A stretch of 64,000 nt of DNA from Akkermansiaceae bacterium (GTDB lineage: Bacteria > Verrucomicrobiota > Verrucomicrobiia > Verrucomicrobiales > Akkermansiaceae): NCBI GenBank assembly GCA_903919975.1, contig CAIXKE010000023.1, positions 1 through 64,000 of the forward strand. The letters are read 5' to 3'. The position numbers and the translations under genes were made by a program. The notes under the pieces were generated by a model. The model was not told where the DNA came from. It did not search any database and saw nothing but the letters and a program-made list of their open reading frames with translations. Of the stretch, positions 1 through 13,700 are shown piece after piece (the stretch's first letter is position 1; every line of letters starts with the position of its first letter).

Positions 1-1790
1 GTCAGCACACCGGTCGTATCGAAAGTCGCACTGCCGTTGTCACCGATCACCACGTCACGGCCGTCGCCACCGGTGATCTGGTCACCGCCGATGCCGCCGA
101 GCACCGTGTTGTCACCGGCGCCGGTGGAGATGGTGTCGACTCCACCGATGGTCGGATCGAGGGTGCCAATCGTGAGCAGGATACCGGTTGCGCTGAAGGT
201 CGTGCTGCCATTGTCACCCACCACCACATCGCGGTCCGCGCCGCCGGTAATCTGGTCACCGCCAAAGCCGCCGATCACCACATTGTAGCCGTCGCCAACT
301 TGGATGGTGTCCACACCACCGATTGCCGGGAAGATCGTCGTGATCGAGGTCAGGTAACCGGCTAGATTGAAGATCGCCTCGCCACTGTCACCAATCACCA
401 CATCCTGATCGGAGCCACCGGTGATTTGATCGGCACCAAAGCCGCCGATGATCGCATTGTAACCGCTACCCACCGAAATAAGGTCGTCTCCACCGATCGC
501 CTCATCGGTGCTGATGATGTTGGTCAGCAAGCTGACGCCAGAGGCATTCACAAAGGTCGCCGAACCGTTGTCGCCAAGCACTACATCGGTGCCAGCACCG
601 CCGGTGATTGTATCCGCCCCGTTGCCGCCGAGCACGGTGTTGAAGCCGCCACCGGTGAGAATCACATCGTCATAGGCTCCCGCCAGACCGGCATCGGAGG
701 TGGTGATATTGGTCAGCACACCGGTCGCATCAAAAGTCGCACTGCCGTTATCACCGATCACGACATCGCGGCCGTCGCCACCGGTGATCTGGTCACCGCC
801 GATGCCGCCGAGCACGGTGTTGTCACCGGCGCCGGTGTTGATGGTGTCGACGCCGCCGATGGTGGGATCAAGCGTGCCGATTGCAAGTAGGATGCCGGTG
901 GCGCTGAAGGTCGTGCTGCCGTTGTCGCCCACCACCACGTCGCGATCATCACCGCCGGTGATCTGGTCACCACCGAAGCCGCCGATGACCACATTGTAGC
1001 CATTGCCGACTTGGATGACATCCACCCCGCCAATCGTCGGGTCGATGGTGGTGATCGAGATCAGGATGCCGGAAAGGTTGAAGCTGGCTTGGCCATTGTC
1101 GCCGATCACCACATCCTCGTTGGCACCGCCAGTGATCTGGTCGGCACCGAAACCACCGATGATGCTGTTGCGTCCGCTGCCCACCGAAATGATGTCGTCG
1201 CCGCCGATCGCCGCGTCCGTGCTGTCGATGCCAGTCAGCAAACTCACCCCACCCACGTTGACGAATGTCGCGGAACCATTGTCGCCGAGGACCACGTCGG
1301 TGTCGTCGCCACCCGTGATGCTATCCGTTCCGTTGCCGCCGAGCACGGTATTGAAACCATTGCCGGTGATGATCACATCATTGTAGCTGCCAGCCAGCGT
1401 TGCATCCGAAGTCGCGATCGAGATCAAAACCCCTGTGGCGTCAAAGGTCGCGCTGCCGTTGTCGCCGATCACCACATCACGGCCAGCACCACCGGTGATC
1501 TGATCGCCGCCAATGCCACCGATGACCGTATTGTCGCCAACACCGACATCAATGATATCGACCCCACCGATCGTCGGGGCGGTCGAGGTGATGCCAATCA
1601 GGATTCCGGAAGCATTGAAGGTGGCCGCACCATTGTCTCCAAGCACCACATCGCGGTCGTTGCCACCGGTGATCTGATCGGCCCCAAAGCCGCCAAGCAC
1701 CACATTCGATCCGTTGCCGCTGGTGATGATGTCGTTGCCACCGACCCCGGTGTTCGACGTTCCGATTTCGGTGAATGACGTGCGGGTCAG
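1..1790 (-). repeat. RTX super-repeat, 711-bp period, at the C-terminal side of the giant gene
   Basis: Units of about 47 residues (GGxGxDQITGG, DVVIGDNG, SATFDxTGVL) are grouped five at a time. The five-unit group repeats every 711 bp (237 codons): the same junction occurs at 1, 712 and 1423 on the plus strand. The block continues past the left edge. The units keep the GGxGxD calcium motif but are longer than the usual nine-residue RTX step. Confidence 0.85.
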
Positions 1791-4700
1791 GAAAGCAATC
1801 CAGGCAGCGGCCGCGAAGTCGGCGGACTCGGAGTAGATGGTGTATGTGAGGCCACCGGAAATAAAGGTGATGTAGCCGGAGTCGCCCACCACCACATCGG
1901 GACCAGAGTCGAGTCCGGCATGAATGGTATCGGCACCGTTAGAACCAAAGATGATGTCGTAACCAATGCCGGAGTCGATGAGGTCATCGCCGCTGCCACC
2001 CACGATGAGATCATCACCTTGGCCGGTGCGGATGGTGAGCGCCAAGCTAGAACCGATGGCATTAACAAGGTCATTGTCAGTGGCACTCGGATTGTTGCTG
2101 TAGGGCCCCTCCGTATCCAAAACCAGAGTGCCATCGGCGGCGGCGTCGAGATTCACGGTGACACGGTCGGAACCGTAGCCGGTGTAAAGATTTGTTACCG
2201 TCGCCCCCCCCGCACGCCAGTGCGTGCCATCGATCAGGATGACGTCGTCACCGCTGCCGCTGGCAATGACCACGCCACCTGCATAGTTGCCCGAGGCGTC
2301 GGCGCGGTAGCTGATGGCTGCGGGCGCGAGACCCGTGATGGTAATCTCACGGTCAGGCGCAAGGCCGACGGCGGATCCACCCGGTCTGGTGTCGGTGATC
2401 CAGACATTGGTATCGGCCACTGTCGCATCCGCATCGCTGATCTTGAGCGTCTGGACGCCGGTGCCACCGTCGATATTGAGCACCGCCTGGATGCCATTGA
2501 GATTGCCGGTCGGGACATTGACGGCGGTGGCCGTGGTGTAATCCGCGGCAGAGGAGACAAAGAAGGCATCATTGCCACCTTCACCCTCGAGGTTGGTCAG
2601 CACCGAGGTCGCCCGGACATTGAAGAAATCATCGGCACCGAGGCCGTGGACATTGAGCTCCTCGACATCGCCATCGAAGTCCACCTTCTGGAAGTTGCCG
2701 TTCGCCGCGTATTCAAGGTTGCCACTGCCATTGGTCACGACCTCATAGGAGGACACCGCGAAGAGCTCGAGCACGAACACATCGCTGTAGTAGGTGCCGA
2801 AGACATTCACCACGTCGCTGCCATCACCGGAGTCGATCACGTCGATCACCGCCGAACCCGTTCCCGAGAGACCGATTTCATAGAGGTCACTGCCATTGCC
2901 GCCCCTGAGTGTAACGCTCGCGCCGTTGGCGATGCCGTTGTTGAAGGTCTGAAGCCCGGCACTGTCATAGTTGATACGGATGATGTCATTGCCGGTGCCA
3001 CCGATGAAGATGAAGTCACCGCCGATGGTGTTGACGTTGACCACGTCATTGATGGCGGTGCCCACCGCAGTTTCGTCACCGGAGCGGATGGTGGTGGTGG
3101 ATCGGTTCGGAGTCGAGGCGACGTAGAAATTGTCGTTGCCATCGCCGAGCGTGACGTTGATCACATCGAAGCTGTTGTAGTTGACTGCATTCGTCAGGGC
3201 CGCGTTACCCGACATCGCGGTATGGGCGAAAGTGGTGGAAGTCAGCACGCCAGCACCGGCAGCCGTGTCGTCACCGTTGTCGAAGGCGATCTCATTGTTC
3301 GTGGCCTGACCATTGATCGTCAGACTGCCGGCGATGTCCTCGAGGCTTGCGCTGGTCCAGACCGTGTTGTAGATGCTGCCGACGTAAACCCGGTTCACCA
3401 GGCCAGTGCCAGCACCGGTGTTCACCACAGTGGTATTGCTGTGGCTGCCGATGATGTAAACCGTGTTGCCGCCACTGCCCAAGTTCAGGTTGAGGGCCTC
3501 GACTCCGGCGTATTCAATGCCGTCGTCCGGGTCGCCCATGCCAAAACCCGTGATGCGGGTGGCGGAGAGCATGCCGATGTTGGCTGTGGCGTCACCCGTG
3601 TCATCCACGTTGAGGGTTTCATTGGCGCCGAAGGCCTCGACCACCAATCTGCCGAGTATGGCATTGACCGTGCCGCCGATCGCCGGCGCCAGGCTGCCGA
3701 CATTGAACACCGCGCCAGTCCCGCGCGAGCGGATGGTGGTGGTGGTCACCGCATGGGTGCTGCGAATGTTAGCTTGGGTCAATCCGGCACCGGAGTGAAT
3801 GATCAGGTTCTCGATGCTCGAGTAACTGATGCCCGAGGTGGCAATGCCGGCGATTTCGTTGCCCACCAGACCCAGACCGGTCAGCAGGCTGTCGGTTAGC
3901 ACCAGGGTGCTTGCTGCGATTTCCGCCCGGTCGTTGACCCGCACAGTGTCGGTGCCGCCACCGTTAATGGTGAGTGCTCCGAGCACGGCGTTGACGTTGC
4001 CGTCCGTGCCCCAATCGGTGCTGCCGATGTTGACCGTATTGACACCAGTGCCGGTGTTGATGATGGAGGAAACCGCGCTGGCGCGAACATTGATAACATC
4101 GTCGTCTGCCCCGCCATTGATGGTGAATGTCGCAGACACCCCCACAATCGTGATGAGGTCATTACCCGCATCGCCATTCAATGTCACTGCGGCCCCGGTA
4201 TCATTGACCGTAATGGTATCGGCATCATCCCCGCCATTGACAGTGAGAACCGCACCCGAATCGTTAATCGTGATGGCATCCGCTCCGGCATCGCCATAAA
4301 CCGTCAGCTCGGCCCCGGTGGATTGCACCGTGATGGTCTCATTTCCACCCCAACCATGAATCACGGTCAGAATCGAACTGCTGTTGACGGTGAAGTTGTC
4401 GCCGCCTGATCCCAAATCGATGTCGAGAGACTCAAGATTGCTGTAGGCGATACTGCCGGTCATTCCGAGACCGGTAATGGTCGTGCCGGTCATGGCACCG
4501 ATCAGACCAGCAATGGCACCAGTGACATCGACAACCATGACATCATTGTTGCTGCCCGTGCTGCCGCCTTCGATGGTCAGCAAGGCAAGAATGCCAGTAA
4601 GAACACCACTGCTGGCGGGCGCCAGGCTGCCTACATTGAAGCGATCCGAACCGAAGCCGCCACTGACGATGGTCGGTGCACCGATGCCCCTGATATTGAA

Positions 4701-7700
4701 GATGTCGTCGCCCGGACTCAGATTGACATTGATCCCTTCCAAGGTCCCGTAGGCGATACTACCTAACATACCGAATCCGCTGATGGTGGTGGTGGTGATG
4801 GTGCCGGTTTGACCCGTTGCGGCACCAGTGACGTCGACATTGAGGACATCACTGTTAGTGCCCGTTGAGTCGCCATTGACTGTCAGCACGCCACTGATAC
4901 CGGTAAGCACACCGCCAGCGCCGGGTGCCAGGCTGCCGATATTGAAGGTGTCCGCATCGGCACCACCGTTCAGAGTGACGGCGCTTGCGGCTCCGGTGGT
5001 GCGCACATTGAAGGTGTCCGCTCCGGCCAGGCCGTTGACCACCAGTGTGTCGCTGGCTCCATTAATCAAGATTGTGTCATCACCGGCACCCGAGTTCAGG
5101 GTGGTCGATTTGGCAGGTGTTCCGCTGTGCGTGCTGTTGATGGTGAAGGTGTCGTTGCCGCTACCAAGCAGGATTCTCAGATCTTCGATGCCGCTGTATT
5201 CGATGCCCTTGGTGGCATCGCCCATGCCGAGACCGGTCAGGCGTGTGCTCGTCAGCGCGCCGGTTTTACCGATCAGATCCGCGCTGTCATCAACCGTGAT
5301 CACATCCGTGCCGGTGCCACCGGTGATGGTGATCAGGTAGTTTGGCAATGCGCTGATGTTAACGGTGTCGCTTGCCGTGCCGAGGTTCAGGAAAGCGACC
5401 GTCTCCAGTGGGTCGACCGCCAGCAAGTTGCCGGTGGTGGCGCTTGCGGACCATCCGGTCGAAGCCTTGGTCACGTTGAGCGCATCGGCATGGCCGCCGA
5501 AGTTCAGAGTCACTTCACCATAAAAGTCGGTGAACTTGTCCGTACCGTAGCCATTTAGGAAATCGTATTCATCGTTGTGATATAGTCCGACTAGGATGTC
5601 GTTTCCGCTTCCACCTTGAATGGTGTCCACTCCTGGCGACCCGAGGATAATGTCAGCTCCGGCGTCACCCGTCATGGTATTCGTCTCGCTGATGGTGACA
5701 TTCGGAGTGGCCCTGTCCTTATTCTCATCCAGAAGGTCATCGCCACCACCACCCGAGTAGGTGTCGTTACCGATTCCGCCGAACAAATTGTCATTCCCGC
5801 TGCCGCCGGAGAGTTGGTCATTGCCGCCGTAGGTGAAAACCGTGTCATCGCCGTCCCCACCATTCACGACATCATTGCCGCCGCCCGTGACAATCAGGTC
5901 ATCACCACCGTTGCCGCTCACATTTGTATTGATGCTGATGCTATTCCCATCCATCACGATCGTTTCAGCGATATTTGCTCCAACAACGTTGATCTGCGTG
6001 ATTCCGGCAGATGCAATGCTTGTCATGTTAGAGAATGTGATGTCCCTGTAGTGGCTGGTGCTGGACTGCAATGACCAGCCGCTCCATCCCCAAGGGATCG
6101 GACCCTTCCATCTGAAATAACGGGTGTAGTAATCACTGCGGGCCACCAGAACACTTTGGGTGGTGTCCGGCGCGTCGATGATCAGATTGCCATTCACAAT
6201 CGCGAACCGCAAATTGATTGAACTGTTATTGGTGACGGTCAGCACCCCGCCGACCAAGCTGGTGGTATAAGTGAAGTAGTTGGCCGGGACGATACTGCCT
6301 GTCAGATCGACGATCTCGGTTTTCGAGGATTCGAACCAACTCGAGATCTCGTCGCCGATATCGCTCAGAAGATTGACAAAGTCGGTGATGAGGCCATCCA
6401 CGAAATCGATCACATCCGCACCGAAGTCCAAAATTGCCGAGGCCAGATCCTCAAAGGCTTCAGCAACCGCCAGCGCAGCTACGGTGACGGCCTCGCCCAC
6501 AGCGACAATTGCATCACCCAGAGCCTCGATCACCGCTGACAGGACACCTAGGCCGCCATCAATGTCATAGTCTCCGTAGCCGGTTGAGGTGACTTCAATC
6601 CAGATACTCAGCGGCCCTTCAGCGTAAATGCTCCATGCGCCTGTCTGCCAGTTCACCGACACCCGCCCTGCAGCCACATTGAAGGACTCACCGAACACCA
6701 CGATTCCCAAGCTGCCGCTGCCGCTGACACCCGATTCCCTCAGCGTGATCGATATGTTGCCATTGATTCCGAATCTCGTAGCTCCACTTCCGACGGTCAG
6801 ATCGAGCGAAAGCGTGCCGGTAATCGTGAACCGAACCGTGCCGCTTTCCGAGATGCTGAAGGATCCGGCAATTCCGACGTCAAGAATACCGAAGAAGTCC
6901 AGCGTCGCATCAAGGGAAATACTGAAGGTTCCGTTGCTGACACCGATGTAAACCGAACCCGTCGCGCTCAGGACCCCGAAGAAGTCAATGGCCGCAGTCA
7001 CCGTGACCTGGTAGGTGTTCGCAGCGATCAGATGGCCGGTTCCCAATGCATCATAGACGGTTTTCGATGTGCCGCCCGAGTTGATTTCCAGCACGGCATC
7101 ACCACTGATATTGAGCCCCGCAACCGGATCGAAATCGACGGCCACACTCAGGTAGGCCGCAAAAACGCCATTTTCGATCACCGCGCCACCGGTGACATTA
7201 AGCGTCAGGAATCCACCAAGGTCGATCGTCCCGTTCATTCCGAGCTCAAGCCCGGTCGTGCTAAGCTTCAGTTGGAATGCCGCGGTGATGGTAAAGGTTC
7301 TGGCAATCGTCAGATCACCACTCAGCGAGACGAAGAAATACGCACCGGCAGGATCAAAGGTGCCATCCAGACGTGGTGCCGCACCGCTGATGGTAAAGGT
7401 TACGGAGCCGTTGGGATTGGCGGTGAAGCGGCTGTCCAGAGTGCCGGTTAGAGTGGTCAGGGCGGCGGGGTTGGTGAATCCGGATCCTGGGAACGAGGTT
7501 TCGATGTTGACCGTTCCATCGAGGAATCCGACGTAACGCTCGGGGATGGTGATCGTCTGGTTGGTGCCGGTGGTGTTGAAAAGAACCCGGGCACTGCCAG
7601 CGAATCTCACGACACTGCTCAGCGCGCCACCCACGGAAACTGATAGATCGATGTCGGCTGCGATGCCCGTGCTCGTGATGACCAGTCCGCCAAGAGCTTT

Positions 7701-10700
7701 GATGTCGAAGAGCTTCGAGCTGGTAGCGGCACCGATGTCGGGGCCGACTTCCAGAGTGGCCAGAACGAAGGCCGAGAGGGTTGTGCTGGTTTTTTCAAAG
7801 AGGAACAGACCCGTGAACTTGAACACATCATTCGTTTTCGCTGCATCCGTGGAGATCGTGAGCGAACCCGCCAGTTGAACACTGATGATTTCGTCAGTGA
7901 AATTCAGCAGCACTGGTGAGGTCGGATCACCGGTGTTCACTTCGAATCCTGCCAGATCCAGCTTGCCGTCACCGTCAAGGTCGGCATTCGCCAAAGCCGC
8001 CACTTCAGTCACCGAGAGGATCCCATCTGCATTGCCACCGTTGGCAACCGCGTCGTAGTATTCGAACAGATCGACCATCGTCACCTCAGTGGCACCTGTG
8101 ACGCCGAGCGCGGTTCGCACGGAAGCGGGCATCTCGGAAGCTTGGATGACACCATCACCATTTCCACCATTCGCAACGTCATCGTAATAGGCGGCGAATT
8201 CCTCAGGGAAACTTGCCTGCAGATCAACAACCGCAGCTCCTGATGCCAACCCAAAGCCGACATTGATCTTGATGTCAAACTGACCCTGAGCATCCACATA
8301 AGGAAGATTCACCAGACCGAAGCTGTTGACCGTGGCGCTTGCGGCCAGATAGGCACCCACGTCACTCAGGGCGGTCGAAGCCATGACCATGATGCCCATG
8401 TCGAAATCGGTGATATGGAAGCCCCTGGCGGTGGAGCTCAACTCTCCAGGCTGCACGATGTGATCGCCAGTGTCAGTCCAGTAGGGCCCGTTGATGCCAA
8501 TGAAGGCGGTGACATTGGCGGCCCCAATCGTCATCGTTGTGACAGACTTCGTGCTGCCATCGGTGAGAGTCACGTTTTGACGTGGCCCCAACTCAAAGGC
8601 CACACTTCCGGTCAGGATGACCGCACCGAAAAGATCGATCTGCACAAAACCCTGGGCTAGGATCAGCGAGGAATCCATGGTCAGGTAAACCGGCTGACCA
8701 CCGGTGTTCACCTCGAAGCCGGGCGGGTCGAATTTCCCGTCGCCATCGGCATCCAACGCAAGAATGGCAGCACCATGCGTTGTTTCAAAAGCCGTTTCCA
8801 GAATGTCGAGGACTTCACCAAGCGAGAGCTTGCCATCTGGAACTGGTTGACCCGCAACCGGCGGGGCGCCACCGACATCCAGAGTCAGCACCAGTTGCGC
8901 CACCGTGGAGATCACCGCCGTTGCACTGTGATTTGTTCCAAACGCGGTATTCATTTCAGCCAGAGAAATCTGATTGTTACCGTCGGTATCGAGGATGTCA
9001 AAGAGCCCCTGTTGTTCGTTCACCGCGAATGCAGCGGTGCCTGCGAAATCAATGACGGGCAGCAGCGAGTTGCCGTAAACGCTAGGCGACGACATATTCA
9101 CTTGGACCAGAAGATGATCCGCCGTGAGCGTGACACCCGGCATGCCGACGAGGCTGATGTTGCGGGCACTGGCACTGAGCGCGAAATACTTGCTGGGATC
9201 GATCGCAAGCGTCGGCTTCATGATGGCCATGCCGAAGTCGAAGTCATTGATCACGATGCCAACCGCACGGGAGTTGATTTCATTGGCATCAATCTGGCCG
9301 TCGCCATCGCCGCCATTAATGACTGCATCCCTCTCATAGGACCAGTAAGGACCGCCCATTCCCACGAAGGCGTGCACGTTGGAGGCACCAAAGGTGATCA
9401 CGGAGACTTCAGTGCTGGTCGCGCCGACCGCGGGAATGCTGTTTACGACGGGAAGCGCGCTGACATTGATACCGAGCAGGCCGGCGATGGCGGCGAGGTC
9501 ATTGATCGGCAGCAGGCCCGGAGCCACATCGAAGGTTTGCGCCGGACCTTTTTCAATCGCGATGCTGGCACTGATGTAGATGAACTCCGAGATCTGGATG
9601 GTCGCCCGGGCGATGCTGGCCAGCATGTATTCATAATCGAAGTCCAGGAGGACCGGCGGCGTGGTGGTTCCGGTCTGCACTTCGAAGCCAATCTGATCGG
9701 GGCCGCCCGAATCCGTGTCCGGGAAGCTGGCCACGAAATCAATGGTGGCATTGCCCAACAACGAACCGGTACCCTTGACGATCGGACCACCTAGGTTGAA
9801 TTCGACCACGATGCCCTGGGCAATGATGCGCATGAAATCATTGGTCGGATCGTTGTCACCATCCCCCACCCTGAACTGGGCCGTGGTGGCGGTAATCTTG
9901 CCTGCATAGAAGGTTGGCAGCACCTTGTTCTCAACCGGCTTGAACATGGCGATGCCGAACGTGAGGTTCTCGATCAACAGGCCGGATGCGCCGTATTGAT
10001 CAGCGAGAGGCAGGCTCATGTTGAAACCACCCGCCGGAGGAAGTCCGACAAACGCGGTGGCATTGCTGACGCCGATTGCCGTGACTTCCACTTCCACACC
10101 GGTCAATTGAGAGAACTGATCGGCACCTTCACTGATCTGAATGTTGGCAATGTTCTGCAGTTTGGCGAAAACCGGAGAAATGGCTCCTTGAAGCTTCTCG
10201 TTGAGCTTGTCCATTTCGGCGTAAATCCGCGCGAGCTGGGGATTCACCTTATCGCGGATCGCATCATCGATGGCAGTTCCGACTTTATCGACGGCATTGT
10301 CGATAGCGCCGATGACGGCTCCACCGATACGATTCACCACTTTGGTAAGCACTTCGTCCAGGATCGTATCGAAGGCAGCGGCAAGCATGTTCTTCACCGG
10401 CTCTAGCAAACCTTGCAGGAAGGTTTTGACCGCAGTGCTCATGGTCGGATTCGAAAGGCTCACCAGATCCGCAAGGGTGTCGATGACCGGGTCGATGATG
10501 TTGCTGAAGAGCGCGGTGACGCTGCTGGTCGCCTGCGTGTTCAAGGCCGAACTCATGGCCGACTCGACATTGCTCTTCACCGTGTTGGCGAGTTGCGCCA
10601 ATTGAGCTTTGATCGTTGCCACCGCATTGGCCACCGCTGTATCGATGGCGGTTTTCAATTCCGCCACCACCGTGTCGAACGCAGTGAGAATGTCGGTTTC

Positions 10701-13700
10701 AAGATCCGTTAGGGTCGTGGAGAAATTTGTAAGCGCGGCATTGATGTCGGCAATGGTGGAGGCCGGAATCAGGTCGGCAAGTGCGCTCGGAATGCCGGTA
10801 TTGATGGTGACCGTCTCCCTGGCGCCCAGGTCGATGGCAATGCTCCCATTCACATAGAGAAACTCGGAGACATTGATCAGGACATCGTCGGCCGAGGCGA
10901 AAATGCGGCGGCCGGGTTCGTCGAGGTAGATGTAGCCGGTCCCGGTGGCAATCTCCATGCCGATGTCGATCCGGCCGTTGCCATTCACATCCGCCGCAGT
11001 GACAGCCGGATCATTGGTGACAAAGGCCTGCACCTCGGTCACGGACAGCGCGCCGTCTCCGTCCAAGTCGAGAATGCTGACGATGAGATCCAGATCGACC
11101 CCGTCCGCAGCAGCGGCGCTTGCGGAGTAAAGCTCACCATTCGCCGTGGTGTATCTTGTCTGACCGCTGAGCGCCCTCAGTTCGGCTACGGTGATGCCAT
11201 TATTGTTAGCATCAAACACCGCCAGCGCCTCGGCGGAGAATGTGCTGAAGTCAACCACTGGCGTCGCCGCCGTGGCACCGCCGCCGGTGGCGATGTTGAG
11301 GTTGACGAAGATGTTAGAGCCGCTGAGCTGGAAGGCGTCCACTCCCACAAAGCCGATCGAACTGGCCGTAGCCTTGAGACCGATGTATTTGGTGGCACTG
11401 CCAGAAACCGGCTTCATCAGGGCCATGGCGAGGCTGGCATTGCTGACCTGCACGCCGATTGCCCGGTCGCTGGTCTCACTGGCGTCGATCACATTGTCGT
11501 TGTTAAAATCGGTCCAATACGGGCCGTTGGCACCGAAGAACATCGTCACATTCTCAGCACCGACTTTAAGTGTGGTTACCGATCTCGTTCCACCGCTACC
11601 GCTCAGAGTCACTGTAGAGGCAGGGCCTTTCTCGAAGGCCAGCGATCCCCTAACGAACACGTAGTCGGAAATCTGCAACTCGACTCCAGTGGTGCTAGCA
11701 CGCAGCAGCTTGGTTCCAAAATCAAGCGAGAGCGTTCCATTGCCGGTATCCACCACATAAGGCGTGGTCGAGAACTTGGCGACCACGTTCGGTGTGGCGC
11801 CGGTGGCCGCGTTGTATTCGAGGCTGATGCCGGTGGCGGAGAACCTGAACTCGTCAAGGCCCACAAAGCCGACATAATCGGCGGTGATCTTGAGAGATGT
11901 GTATTTGCTGCCCGTCCCGGTGGAAGGCTTCATCATGACCAAGCCGAAGTTGGCGCTTTCCACAACCAATCCCAAAGCATCCGGATTGCGGTCATCGGAG
12001 TAATCGATGATGCCATCTCCATTGGTGTCCTCGAAGTAGGGCCCGTCACCGATGAAGAGATCGACATCACCACCACCGAAAACCAGGACATCGACAGTAA
12101 CCGTCGTGTTGTTGCTCAGCGTGAGCGTGTAGTTCTTCTGCTGAGTGAGGGAGAAGCCACCTGAGATGTAGACAAAGTCATCGATCATCAGCACCGCGTT
12201 TTCAATCGCCAAACGTAGCAAGCGGGACGAGTAGTCAAAGTCCACCGAACCGACACCGGTCGGCACCGTGAACTTCCCGTCCTCCAGCTTGGTAAAATCG
12301 AGTGCCGAGGGATTTCCGGAGCTGTTTTTGCCACCGTTGATCTCAACCCGATAACCGCTGGCGCTGAACGAGGATGAACCGGCGCTGAAATCAAGACCCA
12401 GGATCTGGATGCTCTCGGCACGGGCGCTGATCGCATAGTAACTGCTGGTGTCGCTGGTGTTGGTCGGGTCAAACAACGCGATCGCGATATCAATGTCCTG
12501 GAGCAGCAAGCCGACGGCATTGGCGTTCGTGGTAGTCGGACCGGTGAAGTAAGGGCCGTCACCGACAAACACATCGACATCTTCAAATCCAATGGTGATC
12601 ACCGAGAAGGAGGTCGGGGTAGAAGATCCAGCCACATACATCTCGACATCGCTGGACTTCGTTAACGCGAAGGAGCCACGCACTTGAACAAAGTCAGAGA
12701 TGCCAATGATCAGCGACCCGGACACCCGGATTTGGTCCTGGGACGTCAGAGTGAGTCCAGTCGAAGACACCGCGCGCCAGTCAATGCGCTTGCCTCCCTC
12801 AACACTGGTGCCGTTGTAGTCGATCCTGAGATTGGAGATCGTGGCATCAAACCCGAAGTCGGTAAGACCATGAATCGTGATCGTGCTGAAGTTCGTCTGC
12901 AAGCCGGTGAAGCTCCGACCATCCTCTGCATCAAAAACAGCGAGGCTAACTGAAACACCGCTGACTTCGAAACCAACCGCATCGGAAGCCACCGTCAACG
13001 CTCCACCACTCAGGGTGCCGCCGACACCCGCAAAGAAATGCGCATTTGTTAGGCTCAGGATGAGCAGGTTGCCCGTCATCGTTTTTAACGTGTCATCAGG
13101 ATCGATGATACCAATGCCGCCGGACTGCTGGGCCAGGGCGAACGTTGCCGCAACACTGACCAAGCCACCGAATTCAAAGGTCACGGTTCCTGACACCGAG
13201 AAGTTCACGGTGTTGGTCATACTCAGATTGAAGGGCGAACCAATCGCCGTGCGAGTCGCGGCATTGCTCCAGTTGAGCTTCGTCTCACCATCGGGGGCTT
13301 GGTTGATGGATACCGTGCCATTCGTCACCGCCAGATCCAGCGGGCCGAATTCCATGCTGAACGCCAAAGCCGTCGCTTCGATTCCTACCCAGGTCTGGCC
13401 GGTCGCATTGGTCAGGCGCAGCATCTGCAAGGTGCCCGAACCACTCACGCCACCCGATGGGATGCCAGCACTGATTTGAAGCTGAAGCGCCAGTCCAGTC
13501 GCCGCCGAGTCGAGCAAGGTGCTTGAGGCGACATCGAATTGTGTCAGGGCGAAGTTACCGGAAACCGTCAGCAGGCCGTCGATATCGATCACGGCATTTC
13601 CCGACACCGAGAAATTGACCGCATCGGAGATGCTGAGGTCGAAGGGCGAACCAATGTCGGCTTGGGTGGCGGCATCGCTCCAGTCGAGTTTGGTTTCACC

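Noticed and set aside
1920-3899. A 659-codon open frame on the plus strand opposite the giant gene
   Set aside because: It is the antisense of the RTX/beta-repeat coding region. The minus frame is open for 17.7 kb and has recognisable motifs; the plus frame has none.
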